Part shown: positions 33,542 through 44,822 of the stretch, in pieces | Position numbering within the stretch: position 1 is the stretch's first letter | Layout: the number at the start of each line of letters is the position of its first letter | NCBI GenBank assembly: GCA_032164245.1 | Contig: JAVMKO010000006.1 | Coordinates: 106,099,310-106,163,309 of the forward strand | Direction: 5' to 3' | Length of the DNA stretch: 64,000 bases | From: Sternotherus odoratus | Taxonomy: Eukaryota > Chordata > Testudines > Kinosternidae | The notes under the pieces: model-generated | What the model was told of the DNA's origin: nothing | What the model saw: only the letters and a program-made list of their open reading frames with translations | The model's database searches: none | Program-made: the position numbers and the translations under genes

Positions 33542-33929
33542 GTAGGTGCTGTTTAGCTATTGCAAAACAGCTGAACATGTAGAAGAGAAATCCCCGGGGG
33601 GGATCCTGATTTCTTGCAGGGGAGGGATCCTCCTTGAGGATGTGACCCCACTAGTCGGGCTCGTACCCAGGTGCCCAGGCAGGGGGGCTGAGGAGGGTAG
33701 GAGAACCTCAGTGCTGACTCCGCTGCCCCGGGGTGTCTAATTGCATGGAACCTCCTCAGCCCCCCGCTAACCCCTGAACTCCTCCTTGGCCCCCATTCTA
33801 CCCCAAGCGCCCCTCCCCCATTTCTTCCCCCATCCCTCTTGCCCCCCAGCTCCCCTCACTCTGCCCAATGAATAATTCCTTCCTGAGCCCCCCCCCCCAG
33901 ATTCCAGAACAAAACTGGGGGGGAGGAAG

Positions 33930-34766
33930 AGGGTACGGACACTGTTCCCACTCAAGAAAGAGATCTCGGAGTCATCGTGGATAGTTTTCTGAAAACATCC
34001 ACTCAATGTGCAGCAGCAGTGAAAAAAGCGAACAGAATGCTGGGAATAATTAAGAAAGGGATAGATAACGAGACACAAAATACCATCTTACCTCTATGTA
34101 AATCCCTGGTATGCCCACATCTTGAATACTGAGGGCAGATGTGGTCGCCCCATCTTAAAAGACAGCTATTGGAATTGGAAATGGTTCAGAAAAGGGCTAC
34201 AAAAATGATTAGGGAGATGGCATGGCTACCATATGAGGGGAGATTAATAAGACTGGGACTTTTCAGCTTGGAAAAGAGATGGATAATGGGGGATATGATA
34301 GAGGTCTATAAAATCACAACTGGTGTAATGAAAATAGATAAGGAAGTGTTGTTTACTCCTCATAACACAAGAACTAGGGGTCATCAAATGAGATTAATAG
34401 GCAGCAGGTTTAAAATAAATAAAAGGAAGTTTCTCTTCACACAACACACAGTCAACCTGTGGAACTCCTTGCCAGAAGATATTATGCAGGCCAAGACTAT
34501 AACAGGGTTCAGAAAAGCACTAGATAAATTCATGGAGGATCAGTCCATCAGTGGCTATTAGCCAGGATGGGCAGGAATGGTACAGGGAGGGTGTCCCTGG
34601 CCTCTGTTTGCCAGAAGCTGGGAATGGGCGACGGGATGGATCAGTTGATGATTCCCTGTTCTGTTCATTCCCTCTGGGGCACCTGGCACTAGGCACTGTC
34701 GGAGGACAGGATATTGGGCCAGATGGACCTTTGGTCTGACCCAGTCTGGCCATTCTTATGTTCTTA
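33930..34766 (+). mobile_element. CR1-type LINE, 3' end of ORF2 and 3' UTR
   Basis: It encodes '[18 protein letters not shown]' and '[18 protein letters not shown]', typical of the CR1 ORF2 C-terminus, and ends in the CR1 tail 'ggtctgacccagtctggcc' + 'attcttatgttctta'. It is truncated at the 5' end, as usual for CR1. Confidence 0.9.
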
Positions 34767-34769
34767 CAG

Positions 34770-36130
34770 ACACACATTCTGGGGGAGTGAGAGGGCCTAT
34801 TTGTGTGCCCGACCCTGGCACACAAATGGGGGGACACAGAGGGGGACTCAGAGCACCCCCAAATCCTGGCACAAACACAGGTAGGGGGACTCAGGTTGCC
34901 CACAGATCTTGGCATGTCTGGGGGGGGCAAGAGAGGGGCTCAGACCCACCCCATGCCTAAGCACTGCCACTCGCCCTGCCCCCTTGTCTCCCTTCCTGGT
35001 GTCTCGACCCTCCCCACACCCTGTCCTGAGAGCAGAGTGGGGAAAGAGGCAACACACATGCCCTAGGGTTACTCAGCACCCACAAACACTCACTCCCCAG
35101 CCAGTTCTCAGCTTTCAGTAGAATCCAGAAGTCCTGAGATCACTCAATCAGGGAAAAGTACAATGAATGGGGTAGACAATCCCCAAAACTGAGAGTTATT
35201 CTAATACTTTGATTCACCAAGCCAGCAACCAAACCGCTTCTGCAATAACTTACTGGTTACCCAGAGTCAAAAACAGTTCCCTTGAAGAAACCAGCTTTGA
35301 GCTGCAATCTAGACAACCAAGTCAAATACCAGAAGGATTACTGAAAATTTTGCTCATATAAAAATATTCTACCGCTCCCAAGGGATCGGACACATTCCCC
35401 ATCAGGTCAGTGAATATTTCAGCTCTTACACAAATGCACATTTACAGCCAACTCTTGTGAACTAAACTAAACGTTATTACAAAAGAAAAGAGGGTATTGG
35501 TTAAAAGATCATTATCTGTACAGCTATGAACAGTTTCAGAGTAAAGATGGTGAGCTTGAGAACTGCAAAGAGTCCTTTCCCGAATCTACTCAGCAAGTTA
35601 TAGTCCCAAATAGACAGGCCAATGTCCAATATCAGGGTGATTCGGACTGCAGCTGGAGACCTCAGTCTTGAGAATCAAACTTCCCCCATGAAGCTTAAGC
35701 AGATCTGAGATCGCAGGATCGGCGTCCAAGAATTATTTCCTAGTTCTCTGGCAGCCACTGGACAGCAGGAATTCTTTGGGGGGAATAACAGGTGACTATT
35801 GTGGCTTTCAAATAAGACCTTCTCTTTCCAAAAGACCCCTGGGAATAACATGGATTAATCCCCCTGGATTAACATAAAGTAACTGCCCACCTCCAGCCAT
35901 TCACAAGTAATTAACTGAACACTTCAAAGAGGAATGAAGACAGTGATATTAAATGGTAACATCTCCTCTGGATCTCTGAATTAACAGAATATAGTGACAG
36001 ACAGGAACTGTTTGGTTACATTGTCAACTTGTAACAGCATATATGTAAACACACAAAAATCATCCTAATTACCTCCTAATGTGTCTCTAAAGGTTGAATA
36101 TAGGCTAGTTAGTCTGCTAGTGTTTAACCC
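34770..36130. other. Duplicated non-coding sequence, block 1
   Basis: It corresponds to 50940-52770. No gene or RNA is recognised. AT-rich text with only short reading frames. Confidence 0.45.
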
Positions 36131-36139
36131 CTCCTGGCC

Positions 36140-36540
36140 CCATGTCCCCAACCCCCCTTCTACCTCTAGACCACATTCCCGTCCCAGAGTCAGGGAAAGA
36201 ACCCAGGAGTCCTGACTCCAATCCCACCCACTCTAACATCTAGATCCAATTCCACTCACGGAGCAAAGGACAGAACCCAGGAGTACAGACTCCTAATTCC
36301 CACCAGCAACCCCTGCTCCAACCACTAGGTCCTGCTCCACTTCCAAAGTCAGGGAAGGCACCCAGGAGTCCAGGCTCAGACCCCACTCTCCTCCCAGAGC
36401 TGGGGAGAGAACCCAGGAGTCCTGTCTCCCAGCCCCCTTGTTCTAGCCACTAGACCCCACTCCCCTCCCAGAGCCAGGGATACAATCCAGGAGTCCTGGC
36501 TCCTTGTGTACACTTTCTAGCCTGCCTGACCCCACTCCAA
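36140..36540 (-). repeat. Tandem MIR-like tRNA-head monomers upstream of gene C
   Basis: Five diverged monomers of about 70-80 bp, each with 'acccaggagtcc' (minus strand: GGGTTCTCTCCC box-B-like) and 'ctctaaccactagacccc' (minus strand: box-A-like CTAGTGGTTAGAG). The block 2 counterpart is at 52790-53170. Confidence 0.6.
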
Positions 36541-36694
36541 ATTTACAATTGGATCACTGATGTCAGGTTCTAGCCCTTCCCTCCAGCCATCGCCCCCCCA
36601 CTCCTCCTTTTCTGCAGATCCTCCTGGATTTGTTTTAGGAGGCATTTTGCTGTAGGGGTCTCTCTTTCTGCCTGCCCTACCTCCCAATTGACAA

Positions 36695-37187
36695 CAGGGC
36701 CGGCGACAGGGGGGTACTACGGGTACAGCTGTACCGGGCCCCCCCGACTTTAGGGGGGCCCCGGTACACAGCTGTACCCGTTGTCGTCCCCCCTTGTCGC
36801 CGGACCTGGAGAGCGGGGAAGGGGCGGGGAGGCGGCGCGGCTCTCCCCCGGACAAGCGCGCCTGGCCCCGGCAGGAGCAGTGAGCCTGGCCAGTTGCAGC
36901 GGCGCAGTCCGGGGGAGAAAGGGGGGGGAACAGCAAGGGCGGCTCACGCCGCTCCCGGGCTCTTGCTCCCGCTGCCGCCAGCTGTCAGCTGGGGGGGAGC
37001 GCCGGCTGGGCTGGGGGGGGGGGCGGCTGGGCTGGGGGCCCCCAGCCACTGTCGGCTGGGCTGGGGGGGCAGCTGGGCTGGGGGGGCCCCCAGCCGCTGT
37101 CGGCTGGGCTGGGGGGGCCCTGGCTGGGCTGGGGGGGGCCCCAAACTATCAGAGTAGGGGGCCCCCAAATTTCTGTTGCCGGCCCTG
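36695..37187. mobile_element. hAT-type insertion at the 5' end of gene C, 8-bp target duplication ATTGACAA
   Basis: The ends CAGGGCCGGCGACAG and CTGTTGCCGGCCCTG are inverted repeats (14 of 15), flanked by ATTGACAA at 36687-36694 and 37188-37195. Block 2 has the empty site ('ctcccgactgatgaacccagg', 53340-53360). The interior is GC-rich with a palindrome around 'gggtacagctgtacc' and 'ggctgggctggggggg' tandem units. No transposase. Confidence 0.93.
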
Positions 37188-37195
37188 ATTGACAA

Positions 37196-37334
37196 ACCCA
37201 GAGAGCTCTGGACAGCTCAGCTCCCTGCACTCAGATCCACCTGACATTGCATCAGGACGGCCCCTGGAAACGCTGCCACTCCAGCCCAGCTGCCGTGATC
37301 CCCACAGGGGAGCCCTGTGCTTTGCTGCAGACAG
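37196..37334 (+). other. Candidate non-coding first exon of perforin-like gene C
   Basis: It ends in the donor ACAG|GTAACC (GT at 37335) and is conserved in block 2. It lies 0.7 kb before the exon-2 acceptor at 38044/38045. The 5' limit is unknown. The hAT insertion ends only about 140 bases upstream of the donor. Confidence 0.4.
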
Positions 37335-38098
37335 GTAACCCATGGGGCAGGGGAGCAGCAGTCTGTGTAGATTTGGGGACATCACCGTACCCCAGTGCCC
37401 ATGCCAGTGCTCCCCAGAGAGCTCTGGGTGGCAGTTCCTCCCACTGCCACACCCCAGAGCTGGCTGCATCTCAGTGATTTAGGAGGTAAGACGAAGGGAA
37501 TTGAGGACACTCGTGTGGGTTCATATTCTTCTCTCTCTCTCTCTCTCTTCCTGCTGGAGGGAATGGGACTGTGCATATTCCAGCAAGGTCACCCTACTGC
37601 CTGCACCTCACATGGGGGATTCAGTTACCAGCACAAGGAGGGGAGAGTTATCTTGGGGGTGGAGTGGAGTGCGGGGGTGTGCACAAGTGCATATCCACAC
37701 AGCTACCTATTATATGGAGTGAGAACAATTCACCCATGTGTCTCATGTCCCTTACTACACACAACTAAACCAGCTGCCCCCTAGCGAACAGAAACAGAAC
37801 TGCCAGGTTGTATGTTTCCTAGTCCCTGTACTGCTCACACCCAGCAGCAACTCTCCTTCAGAATAGGCGGGCAATGGGGTACACAGGCTGTAGCATAGGT
37901 TGTTGGAGAGCTCTTCTCTCAGCTCCACGGAGGGCCATAGCCACTTGAAGGTGACTGGGATGCTGCTGGGATGTGTTGTGCCTGTGGAACTGCCTGCCAC
38001 TAGATTATCATTAATGGAACCTCTCTCTGTTTCTCTCCCTCTAGGGAGCTTCAGAGACTGAAAGCCTCTCTCAGGTGAGGGGCATCATCGCACCAGCC

Positions 38099-39889
38099 AT
38101 GGCAAGATCTGGTGCCTTCATCCCGCTGCTGCTGCTCTTCCTTCTCCCTGGAGTCTTCTCCGACTGCTTCCTGGGCACAGCTGAGGAGTGCGATGAAACC
38201 ATGGCCTTTGTGCCCGCGCACAGCCTGGTGGGGGAGGGCATCGACGTGACCACTCTGGACCGGACGGGGGCCAACCTGGTGGACACCAGCCTGTGGCGTA
38301 GCTCAAATGGCACCTGCACCCTCTGCGAGAACCGCCTGCAGGGGGGGCAGCAGCAGAAGCTCCCGCTGGCCGTGGTGGACTGGACGGTCCAGATCTCGTG
38401 CAACCGGGAATTCAGCAGCTCGGTGGAAGAGTCAGCCGCAGCCGTGGGCCGGGCACTGGCGTTCGATGTGAACAATGACTGGAAGAAGGACCTGGAGCTG
38501 ATAGAGGATTCCCACGGCCCGGCCTTGAGGGGGTCCCAATCCCAGCTCACCAGCTACGCCTACCAGAAGGAGCTGCAGGACAAGTACATGTTCGTGCGCC
38601 AAGAGATGCCCTGTGTGTTGTACAGGTGAGAATCCCCCACCCCGCCCTGCTCCCGCCACCCCTGCTCTCTGCAGCCCAGCGCCCCCTACTGCAGTGGGGT
38701 AATGGGGCATCACTGACTGCCAGAGGAGAGCGCCTCCTACTGCGCCCCCGCCTGCCAGGGAAGCCATGGAGTGAGCACTGGGGACGTGGGGTCAGTTTGT
38801 TCAGGGGGAGATGCTGGGGTCTCTGGCTGGCTCCTAACTCCTCTCTCCCTCTCCCCTCTGGGCAGGTTGAGTCTCACTCAAGACCCACCACTGGCGCCCC
38901 AGTTCTCCCGGGCCCTGAGCAACCTCCCATCCAGGTCTGACTTAGCCACGTATCGACTCTTCCTGTCCAAATACGGTACCCACTACGTGAGTCAGGCAGA
39001 CTTGGGGGGGCGCGTGCGGCACCTGACGGCTGTCCAGACCTGCCGGGCCGTGCTGGACGGGCACACAGATCTGGAAATCAAGGCGCGCCTGCGCTCACAG
39101 TTGCTGACAGACCTGGGCTTGAGCAGCCAGGGCAAGGGGAGCTCCCAGGTGCCCTACACGGAGAAGCGCGTCCAGGTGACGGGTGGCCACAGCTACTCCA
39201 AGCAGCTCCTCTCCACCAAGCAAGATGCCAGGTCCTTCTCGACCTGGATGGAGAGTCTCAAAACTAGCCCTGACCTGGTCTCCTACTCCCTGATGCCCAT
39301 CCACACCTTGATGAGACTGGGCGACCGCCGACGGGAACTGCTGAAGCAGGCAGTGAAGGAATACGTTGTTGAACGGGGGCACAGGAATAGTTGCCCTCGT
39401 AGCTGCCCAGAGGGGGGCCAGGCCGACGCCTTGGAACCCTGCAAATGCTCCTGCTCCGGCAACCCCCTCACCAACTCCATGTGCTGTTCACGTAATTGGG
39501 GCGTGGCTCGGCTGAAAGTTCGTGTGCTGTGGGGGACAAACCTGTATGGAGACACCTCGGCCACCGACGCCTACGTCAAGTTATCCTTCCAAGGCCGGGA
39601 TTTGTGGACGATCGCCATTGACGACGATAACAACCCCCGCTGGGACATAGACCTGGACTTCGGGGAGGTGACGCTCCTGGCGGAGCCCGTTATGCAAATT
39701 GAGGTGTGGGACAGCGACCCATGGTTTGACGACTTCCTGGGCCACTGCTCCACCAACCTCGAGGTCGGCAGAAGCGTCACACTCAGCTGCAACCTTGACA
39801 ACGGCCACGTGGAGTTTTACTACACACTGGAGTGCGGGCCCAACCTGGGGGGCAAGAACTGCCGTGAGTACGTGCCTGTGAGAGGCTGA
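38099..39889 (+). CDS. PRF1-like: Divergent perforin-like gene C (two coding exons, 516 aa)
   Basis: Coding exons are 38099-38625 and 38866-39889, phase-2 junction, 240-bp intron. The exon with the ATG starts at 38045. The domain order is perforin-like: signal peptide (about 1-21), MACPF with YGTHY at 212-216 and GG at 223-224, cysteine-rich shelf, C2 with aspartates at 405, 410, 458, 460 and 464-465. It is shorter than A and B for two reasons. The CH2/TMH2 segment is about 15 residues shorter, with both its cysteines and its lysine run gone. The protein also stops right after the 'YVPVRG' end of C2, with no tail or terminal tryptophan. An NGT sequon occurs early, and the NCT sequon of A/B is absent. 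AATAAA follows at 40125-40130. Frames are open throughout, so it is probably expressed, but whether it forms pores is uncertain. Confidence 0.9.
38679..38692 (-). promoter_or_regulatory. CTCF-like motif in intron 2 of gene C
   Basis: The minus strand matches CCASYAGRKGGCRS at 13 of 14 positions; the duplicate is at 54658-54671. Confidence 0.35.
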
Positions 39890-40124
39890 AGGGATAGAAC
39901 CCAGGAGTCCTGGCTCCCAGCCTCCTGCTCTAACCCACTAACCCCCATTCCCTTTCCCAAGCATTGCCAAGTGCCACAAGAAAATGAAGCGGCTCCACCT
40001 TTCCCTGCTAACCCAGCCCATCTCCGCGAGTGCAGGGGTGTGTTTAGACAAATCCCTACGTTGTTTTCAGTAGTTCTAGTTTTGCTGCTTTAAACCGGAA
40101 GTTGCAGGTTGAAACAATGAAACT

Positions 40125-40130
40125 AATAAA
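40125..40130 (+). terminator. Polyadenylation signal of gene C
   Basis: AATAAA about 235 bases after the stop, followed by a GT-rich 'tgtgtgtgactcc' stretch. Confidence 0.65.
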
Positions 40131-40871
40131 TGTGTGTGACTCCTGCGTTATAGTGTTTTTGTTAATAATGTTTCTCCTCGCGCTCGCCAGCCATCCTGGG
40201 CTCTGTTTCCTCCCCATGGCACATCCCTCTGTTGAAGTATATCCCAGAGCAGGACAAGAAATCGGCACATAGAATATATCCAACGGGCAGGCCAGAAAGT
40301 TCCCAAACTTGGGGATGTTTTGTTCGTTGAACGGGAGTGGGGATTGGAGGCTTCTCAAATTCTAAAGACAGGTGTCTACATTGGCAGCGGTTGATGACCG
40401 AATTCACTCTGCCCCCCACTTTTCAACGGGAACAGTGTTTTGAAGTCCCCTAGTACAAAACATAAAATAGAAGATTATGACTGGAATTGAAATATCAAAA
40501 TGTTTCAGGATTTCGGACTATTTTAGGGAAGGGATTGGAACCAATTTGCTGAAATTGAGACAATGTCGCACAATTTCTCCATCAGCTTGAAACTCCATTT
40601 TTTTTTAAAAAAAGTGATTTTTTTTCTGAGTTCGGGCCGGGAGTTTGAGCTCCCCAGGTGTGGCTCACCTAGGATCTAGCCCCAGCTCCAGGACGGGAGT
40701 GAGGCCAAGTGAGTTAGAGCAGAGGGAGCTGGAGCCAGGACTCCTGGGTTCTCTCCCCAGCTTTGGGAAGGGACAATCACAACACCTCCCTAGACTCCTA
40801 CACTGACTCAGACCACTACAGATACAGAAGGAACAAACACTGAATGAGGACTGGAGATGCCTGGAGAAGCA

Positions 40872-40885
40872 CTGCCCCCTACTGG
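40872..40885 (-). promoter_or_regulatory. CTCF-like motif downstream of gene C
   Basis: The minus strand matches CCASYAGRKGGCRS at 14 of 14 positions. A divergently oriented 13-of-14 match lies at 41674-41687 on the plus strand. Both are conserved in block 2. Confidence 0.45.
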
Positions 40886-41877
40886 TGGGTCCTGTACCAC
40901 AACAGGAGACACATTCTGGTTAGTTCAGTGACCAAGTCCTCACCCAGCACTGAAATGAAGCCACCTCTGGGGAGGGGCAGCTGGGGAACAGGTGCAGGGT
41001 GACGTCACACCAAGGGGGGGCACGTTTCATTCAGTCACCAAGAGAACTGGGAAATGTCCCTCCACACTGCAGCTTAGAGGTTAAGAATTAAAATAAAGCA
41101 CTCAGTGTGGAACCCAGGAGTCCTGCTTTCCAGCCCGTCCTGCTCTAACCCACCATCCCCCAGTCTCCTCCCAGAGCTCGCAAGAGAACCCAGGAGTCCT
41201 GACCCCCTGCTGGGTTAATGGGGAGTAGAGAGACAAGGAGGTCATAGACCCCTCTGTGTCTTGTTGGGGGAGGAGGGGTTGGGCCAGTTGACCCCCCACA
41301 AACACAAAGAGCAGTGGGTGCTGTGGTCGAGGAAAGAGAGGGGCGGCCAAGGCCTGGGGGGTGAGGGCCCCCACTTGGTACAACACAGGCAGTGTGAAGG
41401 CCGTGCTAAGGCTGGGAACTGATGGGGAGGATGATGGAGGGGAAGGGCCATAGAGCGCAATAGAGCAGGGGCTGATGGGAATGGGGGGAAGCAGGGTCCC
41501 GGGGGTACAGGCACCAATAAGGAGACAGCCATCCCTCCGCAATCTGCTGCCTCCTTTTCCCAGCTGTCTCTCCCCAGAGGTGGCTGCATCTCAATGCTGA
41601 GTACATCAGTGTCGTTCATCACTGAAGTAACCTGAATGTGTCTCTGGTTAGCCTTGCTGTAGTACAGTATGCACCAGTAGGTGGCGATGCTTCTCCAGGC
41701 ATCTCCATTCCCTGGGAGACCTGCGATAAGGGACACAGTCAGAGAAATATCCCATTTCCTTCCCTGACAGACTGTATCCCTCTGTGGAAGATCTACCAGA
41801 CACCGACAGACCGAGAGACAAACTCCACCCGTGTCCATATCCACTTTTCCTCTACTGACTCTGACCCTATAAAATCA

Positions 41878-43645
41878 AGACTCATAGAATATCATGGTTG
41901 GAAGGGACCTCAGGAGGTCGTTTAGTCCAACCCCCTGCTTCAAGCAGGACCAACCCCAACTAAATCATCCCAGCCAGGGCTTTGTCAAACCTGACCTTAA
42001 AAACCTCTAAGGAAGGTGATTCTACCACCTCCCTAGGGAACCCATTCCAGTGCTTCACCACCCTCCTAGTGAAAACGTTTTTCCTAATATTCAACCTAAA
42101 CCTCCCCCACTGCAACTTCAAACCATTACTCCTTGTCCGGTTATCTGGTACCACTGAGAACAGTCTACATCCATCCTCTTTAGAACCCCCTTTCAGGTAG
42201 TTGAAAGCAGCTATCAAATCTCCCCTCAGTCTTCTCTTCTGCAGACTAAACAATCCCAGTTCTCTCAGCCTTTCCTCATAAGTCATGTGCTCAAGGCCCC
42301 TAATCATTTTTGTTGCCCTCCACTGGACTCTTTCCAATTTTTCCACATTCTTCCTGTAGTATGGGACCCAAAACTGGGCACAGTACTCCAGATGAGGCCT
42401 CACCAATGTTGAATAGAGGGGAACGATCACGTCCCTCGATCTGCTGGCAATGCTCCTACTGATACAGCCCAAAATGCCATTAGCGTTCTTGGCAACAAGG
42501 GAACACTGTTGACTCATATCCAGCTTCTCATCCACTGTAACCCCTAGGTCCTTTTCTGCACAACTGCTCTCTAGCTACTCGGTCCCTAGTCTGTAGCAGT
42601 CCATGGGATTCTTCCATCCTAAGTGCAGGACTCTGCATTTCTCTTTGTTGAACCTCATTACATTTCTTTTGGCTCAGTCCTCTAATTTGTCTAGGTCCCT
42701 CTGTATCCTATCCCTACCCTCCAGTGTATCTACTCCTCCCAGTTTAGTGTCAGCTGCAAATTTGCTGAGGGTGCAGTCAGGATTGCCTCTCCACTCTGAA
42801 CTCTAGGGTACAGATGTGGGTACCCACATGATAAAAAAAGAAATACCCCCCACCAAACATATTTTACCAGCTTAGGTTAAAACTTTGGCCAGACACAAGT
42901 TTCTTCTGTGTCTGGAATAGTACGCCGCCACCACCAAGTGAAATTCCCCAAGAACTATGGGGCAGGGCCACTTGGAGCTCTCCCTTCTCTTTCCAAAAAT
43001 CCCCCCAAACCTGTACTTCCCTACCTGGGAAAGGCTTGAGAAAAAACCCTTCACCAATGTGCTAGGTGAGCCCAACCCAAACTTGGATCTTACACAATGG
43101 AAAACAAGCAGTCAAATTCTTAGAAGAAAGATTTTAATTAAACAAAAAAAAAGAAAGGAATAAATCCCTTGTAAAAATCAGTGGAAGGGCATTTACATCC
43201 CAACAGGAACAAGGGACAAGCCCACCGAGGAATGTCTCCCCCTCCTTCTCCTTCTCTATGCTGAGCTTTACAGTTACAGAAAACCCTAGTGATAATTCCA
43301 ACAAACCTGAGAAATTCACGAGTGATAGAACACAAAGATAAAACCTGCCTTGCCTGGCTAACTTCACTGACAGGTGCTGTTTATAGATAGATGGAGAAAA
43401 GAAATATGTTTGATTCACCCATAGTTCCGAGTGAGCAAATGGAAAGCTAAACTTCCCTTCCTGCAAGTTTGAAAGCATCTTCGTTTCCTATTGGTTCCTT
43501 TGGTCAGGTGTCCCTTTCTCAGATTTCCCTTAGCTTAACCCCTTACAGGTAACAGGAATTCTAGGCTACTTTATACTTATGACAGGTGCAATCCACACCA
43601 TCCTCCAGATCATTAATGAAGATATTGAACAAAACCAAAGTGGCT
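41878..43645 (-). mobile_element. CR1-type LINE interrupted by an LTR
   Basis: Pieces 41878-42775 and 43585-43645 form one minus-strand CR1. The minus strand encodes '[20 protein letters not shown]' and '[20 protein letters not shown]', and the 3' tail ('tcatagaatatcatggttgg' on the plus strand) is typical. The gap holds the LTR at 42776-43584. Confidence 0.9.
42776..43584 (-). mobile_element. Solo LTR inside CR1, 6-bp target duplication GGTGCA
   Basis: GGTGCA occurs at 42770-42775 and again at 43585-43590, where the CR1 sequence resumes. The minus strand begins TGTCATAAGTATAAAG, which I recognise as the start of a common turtle LTR family, and ends '...gaggcaatcctgac'. Confidence 0.8.
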
Positions 43646-43659
43646 TCCTTTTTCTCAGT

Positions 43660-44773
43660 ACGACTTGTGGAGAGGATTGTGACCTATCGACAACAAGTGT
43701 GACATATTGTTCTATCGGGGATGGATAATGAAATCCATAAACCACACACCTCTAGGAGAAAGCGTAGCTTGAATCTTCTTGGAAGTTTGTGATCCCTAAC
43801 CGGACTATTTGGGTCAGGAGTGTCAATCTGGAACCGAGAGAATATTTGGAAAATGTGCAAACGTATAGATTATGTGTTACAAGAGGAAGCCAACCGAGTG
43901 GTCACTCCAGTGTTACAGGGAATAAAGGAATTCTCACAGGAAGAGTGATTTACTGTTTATAATATGTAGGACGTAACCCAACTATTTAATGAGACCCAAA
44001 GTAAAGTTAAGCAGCTGATCGCTTTAAACAATGATCAGCACCGGGTTCAACATTTAGAAAAGGAGATTATCGGCTCTGCATAGGGGGAGTATGTTGTAAA
44101 TGCAATCACTGATACTTTATGACCCTTAACATTAAAAAATGCTCCTGACTTAATTAAAAATGAACAACCATTAAGTTGGTATTATCCCAAAAGTTTTCAA
44201 AAGCTGGAAAAAGAATGATCCACATGTTTGGATTCATGCTGGCATTTATCAGTGGGAGCTCTGAGAGAGATGGGGTCGGTGACGCCTCACCCCAACGGAG
44301 ACGGTTGTTCTCTTTCTAAAGATTGTATGATGGCACGATCCTTGTATGTCTCATTCACAGTCTTGTTACCAGTATTTGACCCAGACAAGGATGGGTACAG
44401 GCAATTGGTAGCTGTCCATTCTATAGGTCACCTCAAAGGCAACATCTATAGGGAATGTGTTAATATGCCTCCCTCAGTGGTCTATTGCACTATGAACAAA
44501 GCCAAACAAGCTATTACCTAACTAATGAATATGTCAGCAACAATTCCCAGGGAGAATTTTGGATTAAAAGGATGGGTTGTTATTCAAGGAATTGCAATTG
44601 GGATGAATTTCCTTGTTTTAGGATGCCTGCAGTATAAATCCAACAGGCCCAAGCAGAGACCTAAAGGAACACCATATGCTAAGGATAATGAATATGTATA
44701 TATGGTGTCCACTCCAGAAACGTGCCAGGATCCAAAATACCATCTTTATAATACCCTTCCTCCACCTGAATGA
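43660..44773 (+). pseudogene. Broken endogenous retrovirus env-like remnant
   Basis: Two readable segments (44228-44521 and 44525-44773) are separated by a stop or frameshift, and the sequence upstream to about 43660 carries more stops. The second segment has a hydrophobic, transmembrane-like stretch at about 44567-44635, then a short charged tail with tyrosines, as in the C-terminus of a retroviral envelope. It is directly followed by a purine-rich tract and an LTR, the expected env-PPT-3' LTR order. I do not recognise the virus genus. No gag or pol is present. Confidence 0.45.
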
Positions 44774-44822
44774 GGGAAAATTTCCCCACAGATACTTAAC
44801 CACCTATGGGGAGGGGTTCATT

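Larger units (their letters stand above)
28380..41870. repeat. Segmental duplication block 1 (P1 plus gene C)
   Basis: It is a direct duplicate of 46100-59510. Matches in order: R2 repeat, Tx1-like fragment, R1 LTR (same CATC flank), perforin remnant, CR1 fragment, long non-coding stretch, MIR-head array, whole perforin gene, and 2 kb of 3' flank ending in the CTCF-like 'caccagtaggtggcgatgc' segment. Differences are discrete insertions and deletions. Confidence 0.85.

Noticed and set aside
36140..36540. True tRNA genes in the 'acccaggagtcctgg' monomers
   Set aside because: Box A and box B resemblance is clear, but I cannot fold a complete cloverleaf with an acceptor stem. A SINE head is the better explanation.
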